Assembly (NCBI RefSeq): GCF_032854445.1
Contig: NC_088306.1
Location: forward strand, 3,468,373 to 3,532,372
Length of the DNA stretch: 64,000 nt
Direction: 5' to 3'
Source of the DNA: Liolophura sinensis
Lineage: Eukaryota > Mollusca > Polyplacophora > Chitonida > Chitonidae
Shown one piece after another: positions 24,789 through 34,850 of this stretch (position 1 is the first letter of the stretch; each line of letters begins with the position of its first letter). The notes below the pieces were generated by a model that searched no databases, was not told the DNA's origin, and saw only the letters and a list, made by a program, of their open reading frames with translations. The translations under genes and the position numbers were made by a program.

Positions 24789-26297
24789 ATGCCTCATCAT
24801 TGCTGTGTGCCTTTGTGTTCAAGTGACACTAGACTTGAGAGCTGTAAACATTTGTCATTTCACAGTTTCCCTTCGGACAAAGATTTGGTAAAAAAATGGA
24901 TTGTGAACATAAGGAGAGACATTGGTAAAGATTTTGCCATAAACAGACACACTCGTGTGTGCTCTTTACATTTTACAGAGGATTGTTATCCAAAACACCA
25001 AGGCATAAGACGTTGTCTTGTGAAGGATGCCATTCCAACAGTTTTTCATTGGTGTAAAGGCACCTCCACTCAGCATTCTAGGAGAAAGATTAAGAAACAG
25101 ATTTCCTCAGTAGCATCCGAGAACAAGGAGAACAAAGCAGCTACAGGTCTTCAACAGTTTTCTGTGGAGGAGCATTCTTATTCCCGCCAATACACTGATG
25201 GGGCTATGTATACTATATATCCTACAACTTTGAGAAGATATTTGGAGAGCAGCAGTAGTGGGGATGACAGTTTAGAAGATTATGAACCTAGCGTCTCACC
25301 TGATAAAGCCTCTGTTTTACAGACCAATTTAAATCTGATGACACTGCGCTATGAAGAAAAGTTTACTTTGCTCAGATTTTGCAATTCTGACAGTGACATA
25401 AAGTACTATACAGGATTTCAGTCTTATATATCTTTATCATGTTTTTTTCAGTTTCTTCAGCCAGAATGTAATTTTTTATATTATGTGGGCACAGAGAACA
25501 CATCATCTGGTACACCGTATGACTTATTAAAGAAACGTGGACCATCTAGATCACTCTCACCAATGGAAGAGCTCTTCATAACACTAGTGCGTCTTCGTAA
25601 AGGACTACAAGAAAGGTTAATTGGTGATCTGTATAGCATATCTGAGGGTCATGTATCTAAAATTGTCAACACATGGATTATTTTTTTAGCAGATAGATTT
25701 CGATCATTACCAATCTGGCCAAAAGCTGAACAAGTGCGAAAGACCATGCCAGCATGCTTTAGAGAACATTATTCAACAACACGTGCTATTGTGGACTGTA
25801 CAGAACTATTCATTGAACAACCATCTGCATCTGACTGTCAAAGAGAGACTTTCTCATCTTACAAACACCACAACACTGCGAAGGGACTCATTGCAATTTC
25901 TCCGGTAGGTCAACTTACTTTTATTTCGCCATTATATGCTGGGAGATGTTCTGACAAAAAGATTATTCGTCACTGTGGGCTCCTAGACTTACTGGAAGAT
26001 GGTGATAGCCTCATGGTTGATCGGGGATTTGACATTCGCGAAGATGTTGAAAGAAGGGGGGCTTCTCTTATTATTCCACCATTTCTGCATGGACAACAGC
26101 AGTTCACAGATGAACAGTTAAAATTCTCAAGGGGAGTTGCAGCTGTGCGAGTTCATGTAGAACGAGCAGTGAGAAAAGTTAAGGAATTTGAGATCATTCG
26201 GAACATTGTTCCTATATCTTTGTGTCCAATGATAGAGAAAGTTTGGCTTGTGTGTGGCCATTTGTCAAACTTTACAGGTACATTATTTAAAGGTTAG
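24789..26297 (+). CDS. THAP-domain DDE transposase (ISL2EU)
   Basis: This 502-residue protein lies in one uninterrupted frame. An N-terminal THAP zinc finger spans residues 1-88: C6 and C10, W37, C58 and H61 (CSLH), then the conserved proline in AIPTVF. A charged linker follows (about 90-185). A helix-turn-helix of the kind that precedes DDE_Tnp_4 domains lies at about 255-300 (SPMEELFITLVRLRKGL). The catalytic part follows, with likely acidic residues D336 (AIVDCTE), D411 (LMVDRGF) and E458 (VHVERAV). The protein should bind the terminal repeats and cut and rejoin DNA. The first ATG after a possible acceptor at 24775 gives a complete THAP motif (CxxxC), which fixes the start. Codon use is AT-rich, unlike the PTGR1 gene, as expected for a mobile element. 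It could be mistaken for a host THAP/HARBI1 gene, but the flanking inverted repeats argue against that. Confidence 0.92.
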   Translation: MPHHCCVPLCSSDTRLESCKHLSFHSFPSDKDLVKKWIVNIRRDIGKDFAINRHTRVCSLHFTEDCYPKHQGIRRCLVKDAIPTVFHWCKGTSTQHSRRKIKKQISSVASENKENKAATGLQQFSVEEHSYSRQYTDGAMYTIYPTTLRRYLESSSSGDDSLEDYEPSVSPDKASVLQTNLNLMTLRYEEKFTLLRFCNSDSDIKYYTGFQSYISLSCFFQFLQPECNFLYYVGTENTSSGTPYDLLKKRGPSRSLSPMEELFITLVRLRKGLQERLIGDLYSISEGHVSKIVNTWIIFLADRFRSLPIWPKAEQVRKTMPACFREHYSTTRAIVDCTELFIEQPSASDCQRETFSSYKHHNTAKGLIAISPVGQLTFISPLYAGRCSDKKIIRHCGLLDLLEDGDSLMVDRGFDIREDVERRGASLIIPPFLHGQQQFTDEQLKFSRGVAAVRVHVERAVRKVKEFEIIRNIVPISLCPMIEKVWLVCGHLSNFTGTLFKG

Positions 26298-26977
26298 TAA
26301 CTTAGATCAGTTAGCACTTTGTCTAAAGTAAACTGGTTTTAAAGATTAGAATTGCTTCTCGTTTGCTCGAACATCAAAGGGCTTTAACTGCAGCTTCGAG
26401 TCAGTAGGTTATCAGGTACTTGGCGAAGGTTGATGGTTTACTCCAATAAACTATGGTTTTCTTCAACCATACACTTCACGAGCCCTCATATGAGTAAAAA
26501 ATTCTTAAGTACAGCATTATCAATCAACTAAATGTAAGTTGATAATAAGTAAAAAAAAATTATTTCATAATACATTGGCTGGCTTCAAGAAGTGAATTAC
26601 AACAATTCAGGATTGGCATGGGATGGAATTGTTACATATCATGTGACACTGCGAACAAATTTTGTTTCACTTGGCTTTACTTTTATTTAAGGAAACTCAT
26701 CATACTCAAAGGAGACATATACATGTATCATCACTTGCTCTATATAATAGATGAAGTTCCTTCAAACTCTCTTACAATTTGATTGAAAATGCTTCATTAT
26801 TAGTATCATGGGAAAATAACAAATGGAAATGTGATTAACGAATCTATGGTATGTAGGCATATTTCTCCAGTCATACACATGTGCATGTAAATAGAGTAAA
26901 TGATGACTGGACATTCTTGAAAAACATTGCTCCACAATATGTAATTCTGACATGACAATTGAAAATGCTTAATATTT
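26298..26977. other. Spacer between the convergent ISL2EU genes
   Basis: Non-coding, AT-rich, and probably the shared 3' ends of the two transposon genes. No motif stands out. Confidence 0.5.
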
Positions 26978-28912
26978 CTAAAAATGAGTGTATTGGAGGC
27001 GATCAACAAAGCTAGGCAACAAATGATGGAAATAAATATCAGATAGCTTTGGGAGCATTTTGTTTTCAAAAAAGTGTTTGTCTTTTTTAATGGAAACAAT
27101 AACAATATCATCTGGAGGCACAAACACCACCATATCACAAATATTTACACCAGTAATATTAAGCTGACCTTGAATTTGATAAAAATAATCATGAGTCTCA
27201 GTTTCACCTCTCCGTCAACATATTTTAAGTAGAAATTATTTTCCTTAATTTGTTGACAAATTTTGACCTTCTTTTGAAACACACTGTAAGGGCACTTAAC
27301 TTCTACAAGTTTCAATTCACTGTTGGTAAGCACAATTTTATCAGGACTAACACCTAAATATGGTATTTTGGGATTTATTATTAAACCTGCTGAGCAACTT
27401 TCACAGGGTTGGACTTCACTATACTTGGCAAATGCAGCTGACTCATAATCTACACCATGGCGGACACTTCTGCACGTGAAAAACTTCTGCTTTCTATTGA
27501 AAGTTGTTATTGGATTAGTACATGATTTTAGTCTACAGAAAGTCCCAAAGTTGGATGCCGTTATTCTATGTTGGCGCTGGTCAAACCAAAACTTACTCTT
27601 ACTCTGTAATCGAGTTTTCTTTTCAATACATCTAGATGTTTCAATATTTACTTCCACAATGGAACTGTAGTGTTGTTTCTCTGATGCAGTCAATTTAGTT
27701 GTGTAATCATCCACACTAAAGTTATATTCTGTTCCATTCATTAATTCAAAAAGTTCAGAATGAAGGCTTCCATCCATTTGCTGTTTAGGCAACACTGGAA
27801 TACATTGATTGGTCCTGATGGTGTCTATGACTGGTAACTTAATACAATTGGAATCATATAAGTTAACAAGTTTCTGAATTTTTACCTGTGTCACAGTGCT
27901 TGCAAACTCAGGTACAGGATTATGTTGCTTCACACTACAACCAAGGTCCCCTTTTACTGGTCTCTCTGGGTCATGCTTAACAAAGTTTATGTCAGAAAAA
28001 AGCAGTGGTTCGTCTGTCACAGGTTTTCGGACATGCCACATTTGAAGTTTTTGTGTGCATGTCTTAGCATCTGGGATTTTGTTTATCCCTAGTCTGTACA
28101 GATCTATCAAACAATACAAAGTTGCCACAAGATGCTTACACTGGCCATCGATTCCAGCAGGGCACGAACAGGTTGACCACTTAAGCCTTCGACTGCCCTT
28201 GAAACAGATAAACACATTATAGGACAGCTGTCTCATGGATGCCTGACACTGACTACGGAAATATACATAATTTCCGTTTTTATTGCTGCTCAGTCCAGTA
28301 ACACGACCTTCTCGAAACAGGTTCCAGCCTTCAACACGATGTCTTTTGGTTTCTACTTGAATGACAGACTCATCGATGTCCTCCAACAAAAATTCTTCTC
28401 CCCATCCCTCTTTCGGTGCTACTCTCCCTTGAAACCCAAGAAAACCTGAAACGCAGTTTTGACAAATTACCACATGACTGGGTTAACTTTTTCTGTCCTG
28501 ACGTGTTACTTTACAAATATGATTGTAACAGCTGACTGAAAATAGCCTAACATATTAACACTGTCAGATCAATTAAGTCATTACAATAAACAGTCAATAT
28601 AATATTAATGTGCCCAAGAGTAAGTAGAAGTAAAATGACCCCGTTTTCTATACCTTTACGCGACAGTGATGGATTTTGTGCCATAACATCTGTACATGGT
28701 GGGCAGTACCATCTTCCAACATCATTAACTTCACCCTCTTCCAGATCAACACAGGCAGGATGGAACCATTCGTCACAAAAATCACACTGGATCATGGATC
28801 TATCAGGATCATCTAATTGTTTACATAAACAATAAAGGCGAGTGTCCTCCTTTCTGGTTTTTGCATCACTGATATCTTCAGCCACAGTTTGTTTCTTTCT
28901 CTTGCAATTCAT
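26978..28912 (-). CDS. ISL2EU second protein: PHD-SWIM-YqaJ nuclease, one frame change
   Basis: Exon 1 (28912 to 28654) starts MNCKRKKQ and encodes a PHD finger (YCLCKQ, MIQCDFCDEWFHPAC, WYCPPC). It ends AAAG|GTATAG. The 208-base intron ends TTTCAG|GTTTT, and exon 2 begins at 28445 in phase, reading SRKGFLGFQG. Exon 2 has a SWIM zinc finger (CSCPAGIDGQCKH) and then a YqaJ-type PD-(D/E)XK nuclease: RITASNFGTF, YESAAFAKY, GVSPDKIV and LVEVKCPYS, which hold the usual acidic and lysine residues. After YLKYVDG (about 27205-27215) the frame is lost. The continuation HDYFYQIQGQLNITG lies one frame over and runs to a TAG at 26978, so one base was lost or two gained. YqaJ proteins resemble phage lambda exonuclease. 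Their job in ISL2EU transposition is not known to me. PHD and SWIM may target chromatin or DNA. Confidence 0.85.
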
Positions 28913-29385
28913 GGCTCTAGGCGAACTGTTTAAACAAAATTAGAATATCATTGAAAAATGAATATAATCATACATGTATTCATTCACATTTAAATGAATA
29001 AGTCTACCTATCCATAAACTAAATTACAGCTGATAGGCCTATTATGTTTTAAAAGCTTACAACATGTGCATACATAAACAAGTCTCTACGGGATTAAAGT
29101 AAGGCGTATTACACTACAAAGCAGTTCTCGGGAGAGACTTTCCATCTTACAAACGCCAAAGTACTGCGAAGGTTAGAACATTGTAAATTGTGTTGTTGTT
29201 GTTGAGGCTAAGCTAGCTGGTTGTATTTTGTGTAAACAGTACTATTTTAAGTCCTATACCCTTCTCACAACCATTCAGTGAATCATTATAAACAGTTTGT
29301 CCTGTTAATTCACTTTACCTTGATTTTCTTGCGGCTTTGGAATGAAACTGGCGCCTGATAACAGAAAAAATTTAGAGACGGCCCG
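28913..29385. other. Right non-coding end of the ISL2EU transposon
   Basis: Lies upstream of the minus-strand PHD-YqaJ gene and so probably holds its promoter. No clear TATA box. The inverted repeat begins at 29386. Confidence 0.5.
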
Positions 29386-29459
29386 ATGACCCCATACGCG
29401 GCCATGACAGTCGTCCGTGTACGACCATCCGCTAGGAGGCGCTGAACTGGAAAGTCGCG
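29386..29459 (-). repeat. Right terminal inverted repeat of ISL2EU
   Basis: Inverted partner of 23675-23749. Outside it the interrupted MITE resumes with AATTC. Confidence 0.9.
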
Positions 29460-29891
29460 AATTCTGTGTATTTTAGGGTGTAAAGTCTTTTTTTGCTGCC
29501 AGCCTGCCGTTTTTGGTGTACAGGTCCATGTTTGGTATCAAAATGCTGGGAATTGTCTAAGCTTTGGGCAGGTATGAGTTTTATTGATGAAAGTTTGAAT
29601 TCTGGGCGAGAGGACACAAGGAGATAGGTGGTGATGATGCTGCGAGTGACGTCCCCTTGGCGTTGCTAGGCGCCCCTCCCAGCTGACAGCATGGAAAGGT
29701 TCAGATTTTGACGGTCAACCTATGCGAAGATTTTAATGGCTTCTTTCTCACAGGCTGGGTCAGGTATGCACCAAAGCTTGTTGACCACGGAATGTTTGGG
29801 ACTGAGCTACAGCGCTGAACGTTAACATTGTCGCTTATGGAAAATTAATGGGGGTCTGTGGCCAGATAGCCCTGGGTGACACCAATCTAAT

Positions 29892-30343
29892 GGACACAGA
29901 CCCCCATTACAACTTCCGTTTTTCGGTAGAGACGGTTGTAGTTCTCTGAATTTTAGGGTATAAAGTCTTTTTTTGCTCCCAGGCGTCCATTTTTGGTGCA
30001 CAGGTGCATACTTGGTATTAAAATGCAGAAAACTGTCTAAACTTTGAGGAGGTATGAGCTGTATTGATGAAAGTTTGAAATTCTGGGTGAGAGGACACAA
30101 GGTGTGAGGTAGTGATGAGGCTGCGAGTGACGTCCCCTTGGCGTTGCTAGGCACGCCTCCCAGCTGCCGGCATGGAAAGGTCCAGATTTTGACGGTCAAC
30201 CTATGTCAAGATTTTTATGGCTTCTTTCTCACAGGCTGGGCCAGGTATGCACCAAAGCTTATTGGTCACGGAATGTTTGGGACTGAGCTACAGCACTAGA
30301 CGTTAACATTGTCGCTTATGGAAAATTAATGGGGGTCCGAGGC
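29892..30343. mobile_element. MITE copy 2, intact
   Basis: Begins GGACACAGACCCCCATTA and ends TAATGGGGGTCCGAGGCC. It lies 28 bases after the end of copy 1, in the same orientation. The two copies are alike throughout ('gtgacgtccccttggcgttg', 'ttaacattgtcgcttatgg'). The minus-strand open frames inside are chance. Confidence 0.8.
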
Positions 30344-30694
30344 CGGCTCGGGAGGTAGAGTCAAAGAGAGGCAAATAAAGGGGGACAACCCTGTGGGTCA
30401 AAAAGAGGTCGTCATCATAGCATTTACTAGAAATATGACTTTTTCCGAAAGTGGGTCCTGTTGGTTACCGTTAGAATGAAACATATTCTATACATAAACA
30501 AAAAAAAAATTATCCATTCTTGGAAGCATCAACCAAGCAAATGACACCGGAAGGGAAGCATGCAAGTTAAGTTGTTCGAAGGCTATTAAATTCTTGAAAA
30601 TGGATTTATCAGGGTTTCACTGCTTGCAGTATAATATTTGACGTGTTGATGGCAGCGGAGAGTCGACTGTGTTGCCTTGCCTGAATTCCGCATA

Positions 30695-30897
30695 CCCTCG
30701 TGCAAATTTTACGCATAAAGCCTAGCTGAAGAGTTGTATACGTGTACGGTAAAGCCTGCTGGAGGATATTGTATACGTGTACATAAAGACCCCGGAGGGA
30801 GTTGTATATGTGTACATAAATCTCGCTGAAGGAAATTGTACACGTGTACGTAAAACCCGCTGGAAGGAGTTGTATATGTAAAGCCCGCTGGAAGGAG
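30695..30897. repeat. 35-bp minisatellite, about 6 degenerate copies
   Basis: Units around 'gttgtatacgtgtac' and 'taaagcccgctggagg'. It occupies the same place in copy 1 of the duplicated unit as the larger array at 33330-33925 in copy 2. Confidence 0.85.
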
Positions 30898-30944
30898 TGT
30901 GAATTGCATTGACTTTCTGATCAAGGGTCTCCTGAAGTCAAATA

Positions 30945-31230
30945 TCGGCGAATTTATTTATTTTATTTTATTTGATTGGTATTTTACGCTGATTGGTATT
31001 TTTACGCTGATTGGTTTTTTACGCTGCATTTCACATATTGTGGCCAGCATTATGGTGGGAGGAAACCGGCCAGAGCCCGGTGGAATCCTATCACCATCCG
31101 AAGGTTGCCTGGAGATCTTTTCACGCACGACTGCAGAGGAAGCTAGCATGAGCTGGACTTGAACTCACAACGACCTCATTGGTGAGAGGCTCCTAGTCAT
31201 TCCGCCAAGTTGGCAGGTTAACCACCTCGT
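30945..31230 (-). mobile_element. SINE family A copy
   Basis: TTTATT tail, 'tttgattggtattttacgct' (tripled locally), 'cattatggtgggaggaaacc', then 'gagctggacttgaactcac' with a B-box-like sequence on the minus strand. The same flanks surround the SINE at 33995-34245, so insertion predates the duplication. Confidence 0.85.
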
Positions 31231-33329
31231 CAAAGTTGTTTTCGAAAATATTTTGCTTGATACTAATCCCAGTTTTCAATTTCTCGTACAGATGTATAAA
31301 TTATCATGTAAAATAATTATCGTGTGTAACACCTGACTCCCAGTGTGCTTTTTTGAAAAACAGCTAAAGAAATGTAGGAAAGAAATTTATAGTCAGAAAT
31401 TTTGCGAAAGTAAGGGTAGGGCACCCTAGAGTGATACAGAAGACTTGCTACCGTTAGAATGGACGGATACAATGTATTATTAGAACAAATGTTGGGGCAG
31501 AGTTTTTGTATTTTCTGACGTCACTTCCTGCCGCTTCACTGTGACCCCAGTGGCCTCGGCAATGTTCAAGATTTCAGGTAAAGGATATAGGCAAGTTCCG
31601 TAAGTACTATCCTCGCCCTGAAAGCCGAGGGATAAAGGGGGATAACTTCCTCAACTCCTTTTCTCGGCTTTTAAAAATGTAAATATTAGGGCGTTAAACG
31701 GTTATGTCTTTCAATGTGCGAACAGATTATGAAAATTTTAACATTAAAAATATACAATATATCACTCACGTACTTAAATATACAATATAAAGATTTGTTA
31801 TGTAAACTTCTCTTGTTTAAAAAAAAACATGATATTTGTACCATTGTTAAAAACCATCGTTTTATTTGGAAGCCGGACAAGGCCATTATCGTCACTGCCA
31901 TCCTTCGATCGCCTGGCGATGTCACGAAGCGATGGCACGCTGATGCTAGCATCGTACAATCGTTTCGTGCCATCGCTAGTCATGATCTTGCCATCGGCCT
32001 TAAGATAAGTCATGTAGTACATTATGGTATATACATTTTATTACTATCGTCTGTTTCTTCAGTCGCCTATTTTTAGCAACCCGTCAGATCAGTCATACTC
32101 GCTACCAAAATTGCTCTTCTTTAGTGGCCCGTCTCACCACCAGCTCTATACATTTATGTTTTGTAGATCTATATTAATGCAAGGGAAATGCCGTTAGAAT
32201 ACTAATGTTAAACTCCACAAGCCTTCTGGCCAATGAGCGTGAAGTAATTTGCTTAACATTGTTTGCACCAACATGCGGTTAGAATGTTCCGTAACATACA
32301 CGCAGTAACACATCAAACGCTTCGATCTGTTTCATCGAATAGTCTACATTGTATTTTATAACAAAATTCCAGCTCTAAAAACATACCGCCGTGAGATAAT
32401 ATACTACAAGAGATAAAAAGAAAATTCATTTATGAATTATATATTCTCCTGAAACCTGCGAACAATGTCAAATATGGTAGTGCCAGAAACAGGGGTTTAG
32501 ATTAAAGCCGATGATAGCAGTTTAGATGGTATACGATGACAGCCTTATCCGGTAACTTTTCTCGTAATTAACGTTGCCTTAAGGTAAAAAACCTAGACAA
32601 TGCTTTTACGAAAAAATTTACGAGAAATATGACGTTTTACGCAAGTGGCCGCTGTGGGTTACCGTTAGAATGAAGCGTTAAAGGGAGGTAACTCGTATGA
32701 TGCTTTCATTCTTCACAGAAGGAATGGTTAATGTACGTGCACGCTTAGGGTGCTACACGCATGTCTGTCCTATCTTAAAGAAAATATCATAGTTTTAAGC
32801 TTAAAACGTGAAAAAAAAATAAATCTATATATTAAGATGGAAGTATATATATATATATCTTACCATAAAAATACTTTTTGAATCTTAGAGTAAAAAACTA
32901 CTATCGTCAAAACATGTATTGTCTTCATGTACTTTTGTTAAAATAATTGAATATTTCCACATATTAAGACGAATAAAGATTTAAGAAGCTTGTGTGATAA
33001 AACAGGCGCGACGGACGGACAAAATCATTTATCCATTTTTGGAAGCATCAACACACGGGTTGATGCAACTGAAACCGGAAGGAAAGCATGTAGGTGTACA
33101 ACACGATTGCAGAAAAAGCAGTCGAAGAGTATATCGAAAGTTTGATAAGGGTATGTATTAGGCTTTCGCAGCTACCGCAATTCTCGATGTGTCGATGGCA
33201 ACGAAAAGCCGACTGTGTTGCCCTGCCTGACGTCCACATACCCCTCCGCAAATTTTACTTATGCCACACCGCGCTAGAGTTTGTCAGTAACTCGCCACAG
33301 ATCTTCAGACTTCGAAACTCTACAGCCAG

Positions 33330-33925
33330 CTGGAGAGAGTTGTATACATGTACGTAAAGCCCTCTGGAGAGAGTTGTATGCATGTACATAAAGCCCACAG
33401 GAGGGAGCTGAATACGTGTACGGTAAAGCCCCCTGAAGGGAGTTGTATATGTGTACGGGAAAGCCCACTGAAGGGAGTTATATACGTGTACGGTAAAGCC
33501 CACTGGAGGGAGCTGTATACGTGTACGGTAAAGCCCACTGGAGGTAGTTGTATACGTGTACGGTAAAGCCAACTGGAGGGAACTGTATACGTGTAAGGTA
33601 AAGCCCACTGGAGGGAGTTGTATACGTGTGCGGTAAAGCCCCCTGAAGGGAGTTGTATATGTGTACGGGAAAGCCCACTGAAGGGAGTTATATACGTGTA
33701 CGGTAAAGCCCACTGGAGGGAGCTGTATACGTGTACGGTAAAGCCCACTGGAGGTAGTTGTATACGTGTACGGTAAAGCCAACTGGAGGAAACTGTATAC
33801 ATGTAAGGTAAAGCCTACTGGAGGGAGTTGTATACGTGTACGGGAAAGCCCACTGGAGGGAGTTGTATACGCGTACGGTAAAGCCCACTGGAGGGAGTTG
33901 TATACGTGTACGACCTCCAACGGCA
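33330..33925. repeat. 35-bp minisatellite, about 17 copies
   Basis: Period 35 (for example at 33495, 33530 and 33565), with unit parts 'aaagcccactggagggagtt' and 'gtatacgtgtacggt'. Both strands stay open over long runs because the unit lacks stop codons; these frames are not genes. Confidence 0.95.
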
Positions 33926-33994
33926 GGCTGCACGTGTACACTAAAACATGTGTGTGAATTGCATTGACTTTATGATCAAGGGTCTCTATCTGCA

Positions 33995-34245
33995 AATTTA
34001 GTTATTTATTTGTCTGATTAGTGTTTTACGCCGCACTTCAAAATATTTCACTTATACGACAGCAGCCAGCGTTATGGTGGGAGGAAGCCGATCAGAGCCC
34101 GGAGACACCCACAATCATCTGAAGATTGGTGGCGGATCTTTCCACGTACGGAAGCCAGCATGAGCTGGACATGATCTCACAACGACCGCATTGGTGAGAG
34201 GCTCCTGGGTTACTGTGGCGCATTGGCAGGCTAACCATACTCAGT
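33995..34245 (-). mobile_element. SINE family A copy
   Basis: 'gtgttttacgccgcacttca', 'gcgttatggtgggaggaagc', 'ccagcatgagctggac', then a head with 'gcaggctaacca'. Partner of the copy at 30945-31230. Confidence 0.85.
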
Positions 34246-34850
34246 AAATTTGTTCTCGACCATGTTTTGCTTCATACTAAATCCAGAACACGAATAAAGA
34301 GCTCAAAATAATAATTATCCAACAGTTAATCTAAAGAACATCTATAAAACAATCAGTAAGTAAGATTAATCTATTTGTTTTAAACCAATGGCATGGAGTA
34401 AAACGTGCATATATTTTTCAATTTCTCGTACAGATGTATAAATTATCATGTAAAACAATTATCGTGTCTCACCCTCAGTCTGCTTTTTTATATAAAAAAA
34501 AAAACAAAAACAAAAACAGCTAAAGGAATGTAGAAAAGAAATCTATTGTCAGAAATTTGCAAAAGACAAGAATGTGATAGACAAGACTTGGTACCATTAG
34601 GAACTTTGAACGATGTCAAATAAATTGAACCTGTTGTCTCGGGTCGGCAAATATGTCGACAGCACAGTGACGTGCGTGTCCGTTCACGGCGAGTAACGAG
34701 GTAAAGGGAGGTAAGTCGTTTGATGCTTTCATTCTTCGTACAAAGAATGGTCGATGCACATGTTTATGCACAATTAGGGCGTTAAACTCTTGCCTGTCTT
34801 ATCTTGAATAAGACAGCATAATTTTAAATCAAAAATGTAAAAAATGAAGA

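Larger units (their letters stand above)
23675..29459. mobile_element. ISL2EU-type DNA transposon, complete, two genes
   Basis: Inverted repeats of about 75 bases end the element (23675-23749 and 29386-29459). They share 'tttccagttcagcgcctcct' and 'tcatggccgcgtatggggtc' in inverted orientation. AATTC lies directly outside both ends (23670-23674 and 29460-29464), and the uninterrupted MITE copy shows this sequence only once, so it is a likely target-site duplication. Inside are a THAP-DDE transposase on + and a PHD-SWIM-YqaJ protein on -, transcribed towards each other. This pairing is known for the ISL2EU (IS4EU) superfamily, a relative of PIF/Harbinger. The transposase is intact, but the YqaJ gene has one frame change, so this copy is probably recent yet not fully autonomous. 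Confidence 0.88.
23626..29863. mobile_element. MITE copy 1, interrupted by an ISL2EU transposon
   Basis: The left piece (23626-23674) begins GGACACAGACCCCCATTA. The right piece (29460-29863) ends TAATGGGGGTCTGTGGCC, the inverted complement, giving terminal inverted repeats of about 15 bases. Without the 5.8-kb insert it is about 450 bp, the same as the intact copy at 29892-30343. It encodes nothing, as expected for a miniature non-autonomous element. I do not recognise its superfamily. Confidence 0.8.
30400..31690. repeat. Duplicated unit, copy 1, right part
   Basis: Parallels 32615-34790: 'ggttaccgttagaatga', 'ggaagcatcaac', 'gactgtgttgcc', a 35-bp minisatellite, a SINE, then 'tttctcgtacagatgtataa'. 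Its left part lies before the MITE/transposon insertions. Confidence 0.75.
32025..34850. repeat. Duplicated unit, copy 2, uninterrupted
   Basis: Carries in order the counterparts of 22785-23600 and 30400-31690 with no MITE or ISL2EU insertion. It has an extra piece of about 370 bases (about 32676-33000) that resembles its own right end ('aaagggaggtaa', 'tgatgctttcattcttc' at 32676 and 34700). I see no coding capacity. It may be a non-autonomous element or a plain local duplication. Confidence 0.7.

Noticed and set aside
24789-26297. Domesticated host THAP/HARBI1 gene
   Set aside because: The frame sits inside 75-base inverted repeats with a likely target duplication and next to a YqaJ gene, so it is a transposon copy, not a host gene.
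33255-33995. 246-residue frame on the minus strand and its overlapping partners
   Set aside because: Produced by the 35-bp minisatellite; peptides simply cycle (YTYTTPSSGLYRTRIQLPP).
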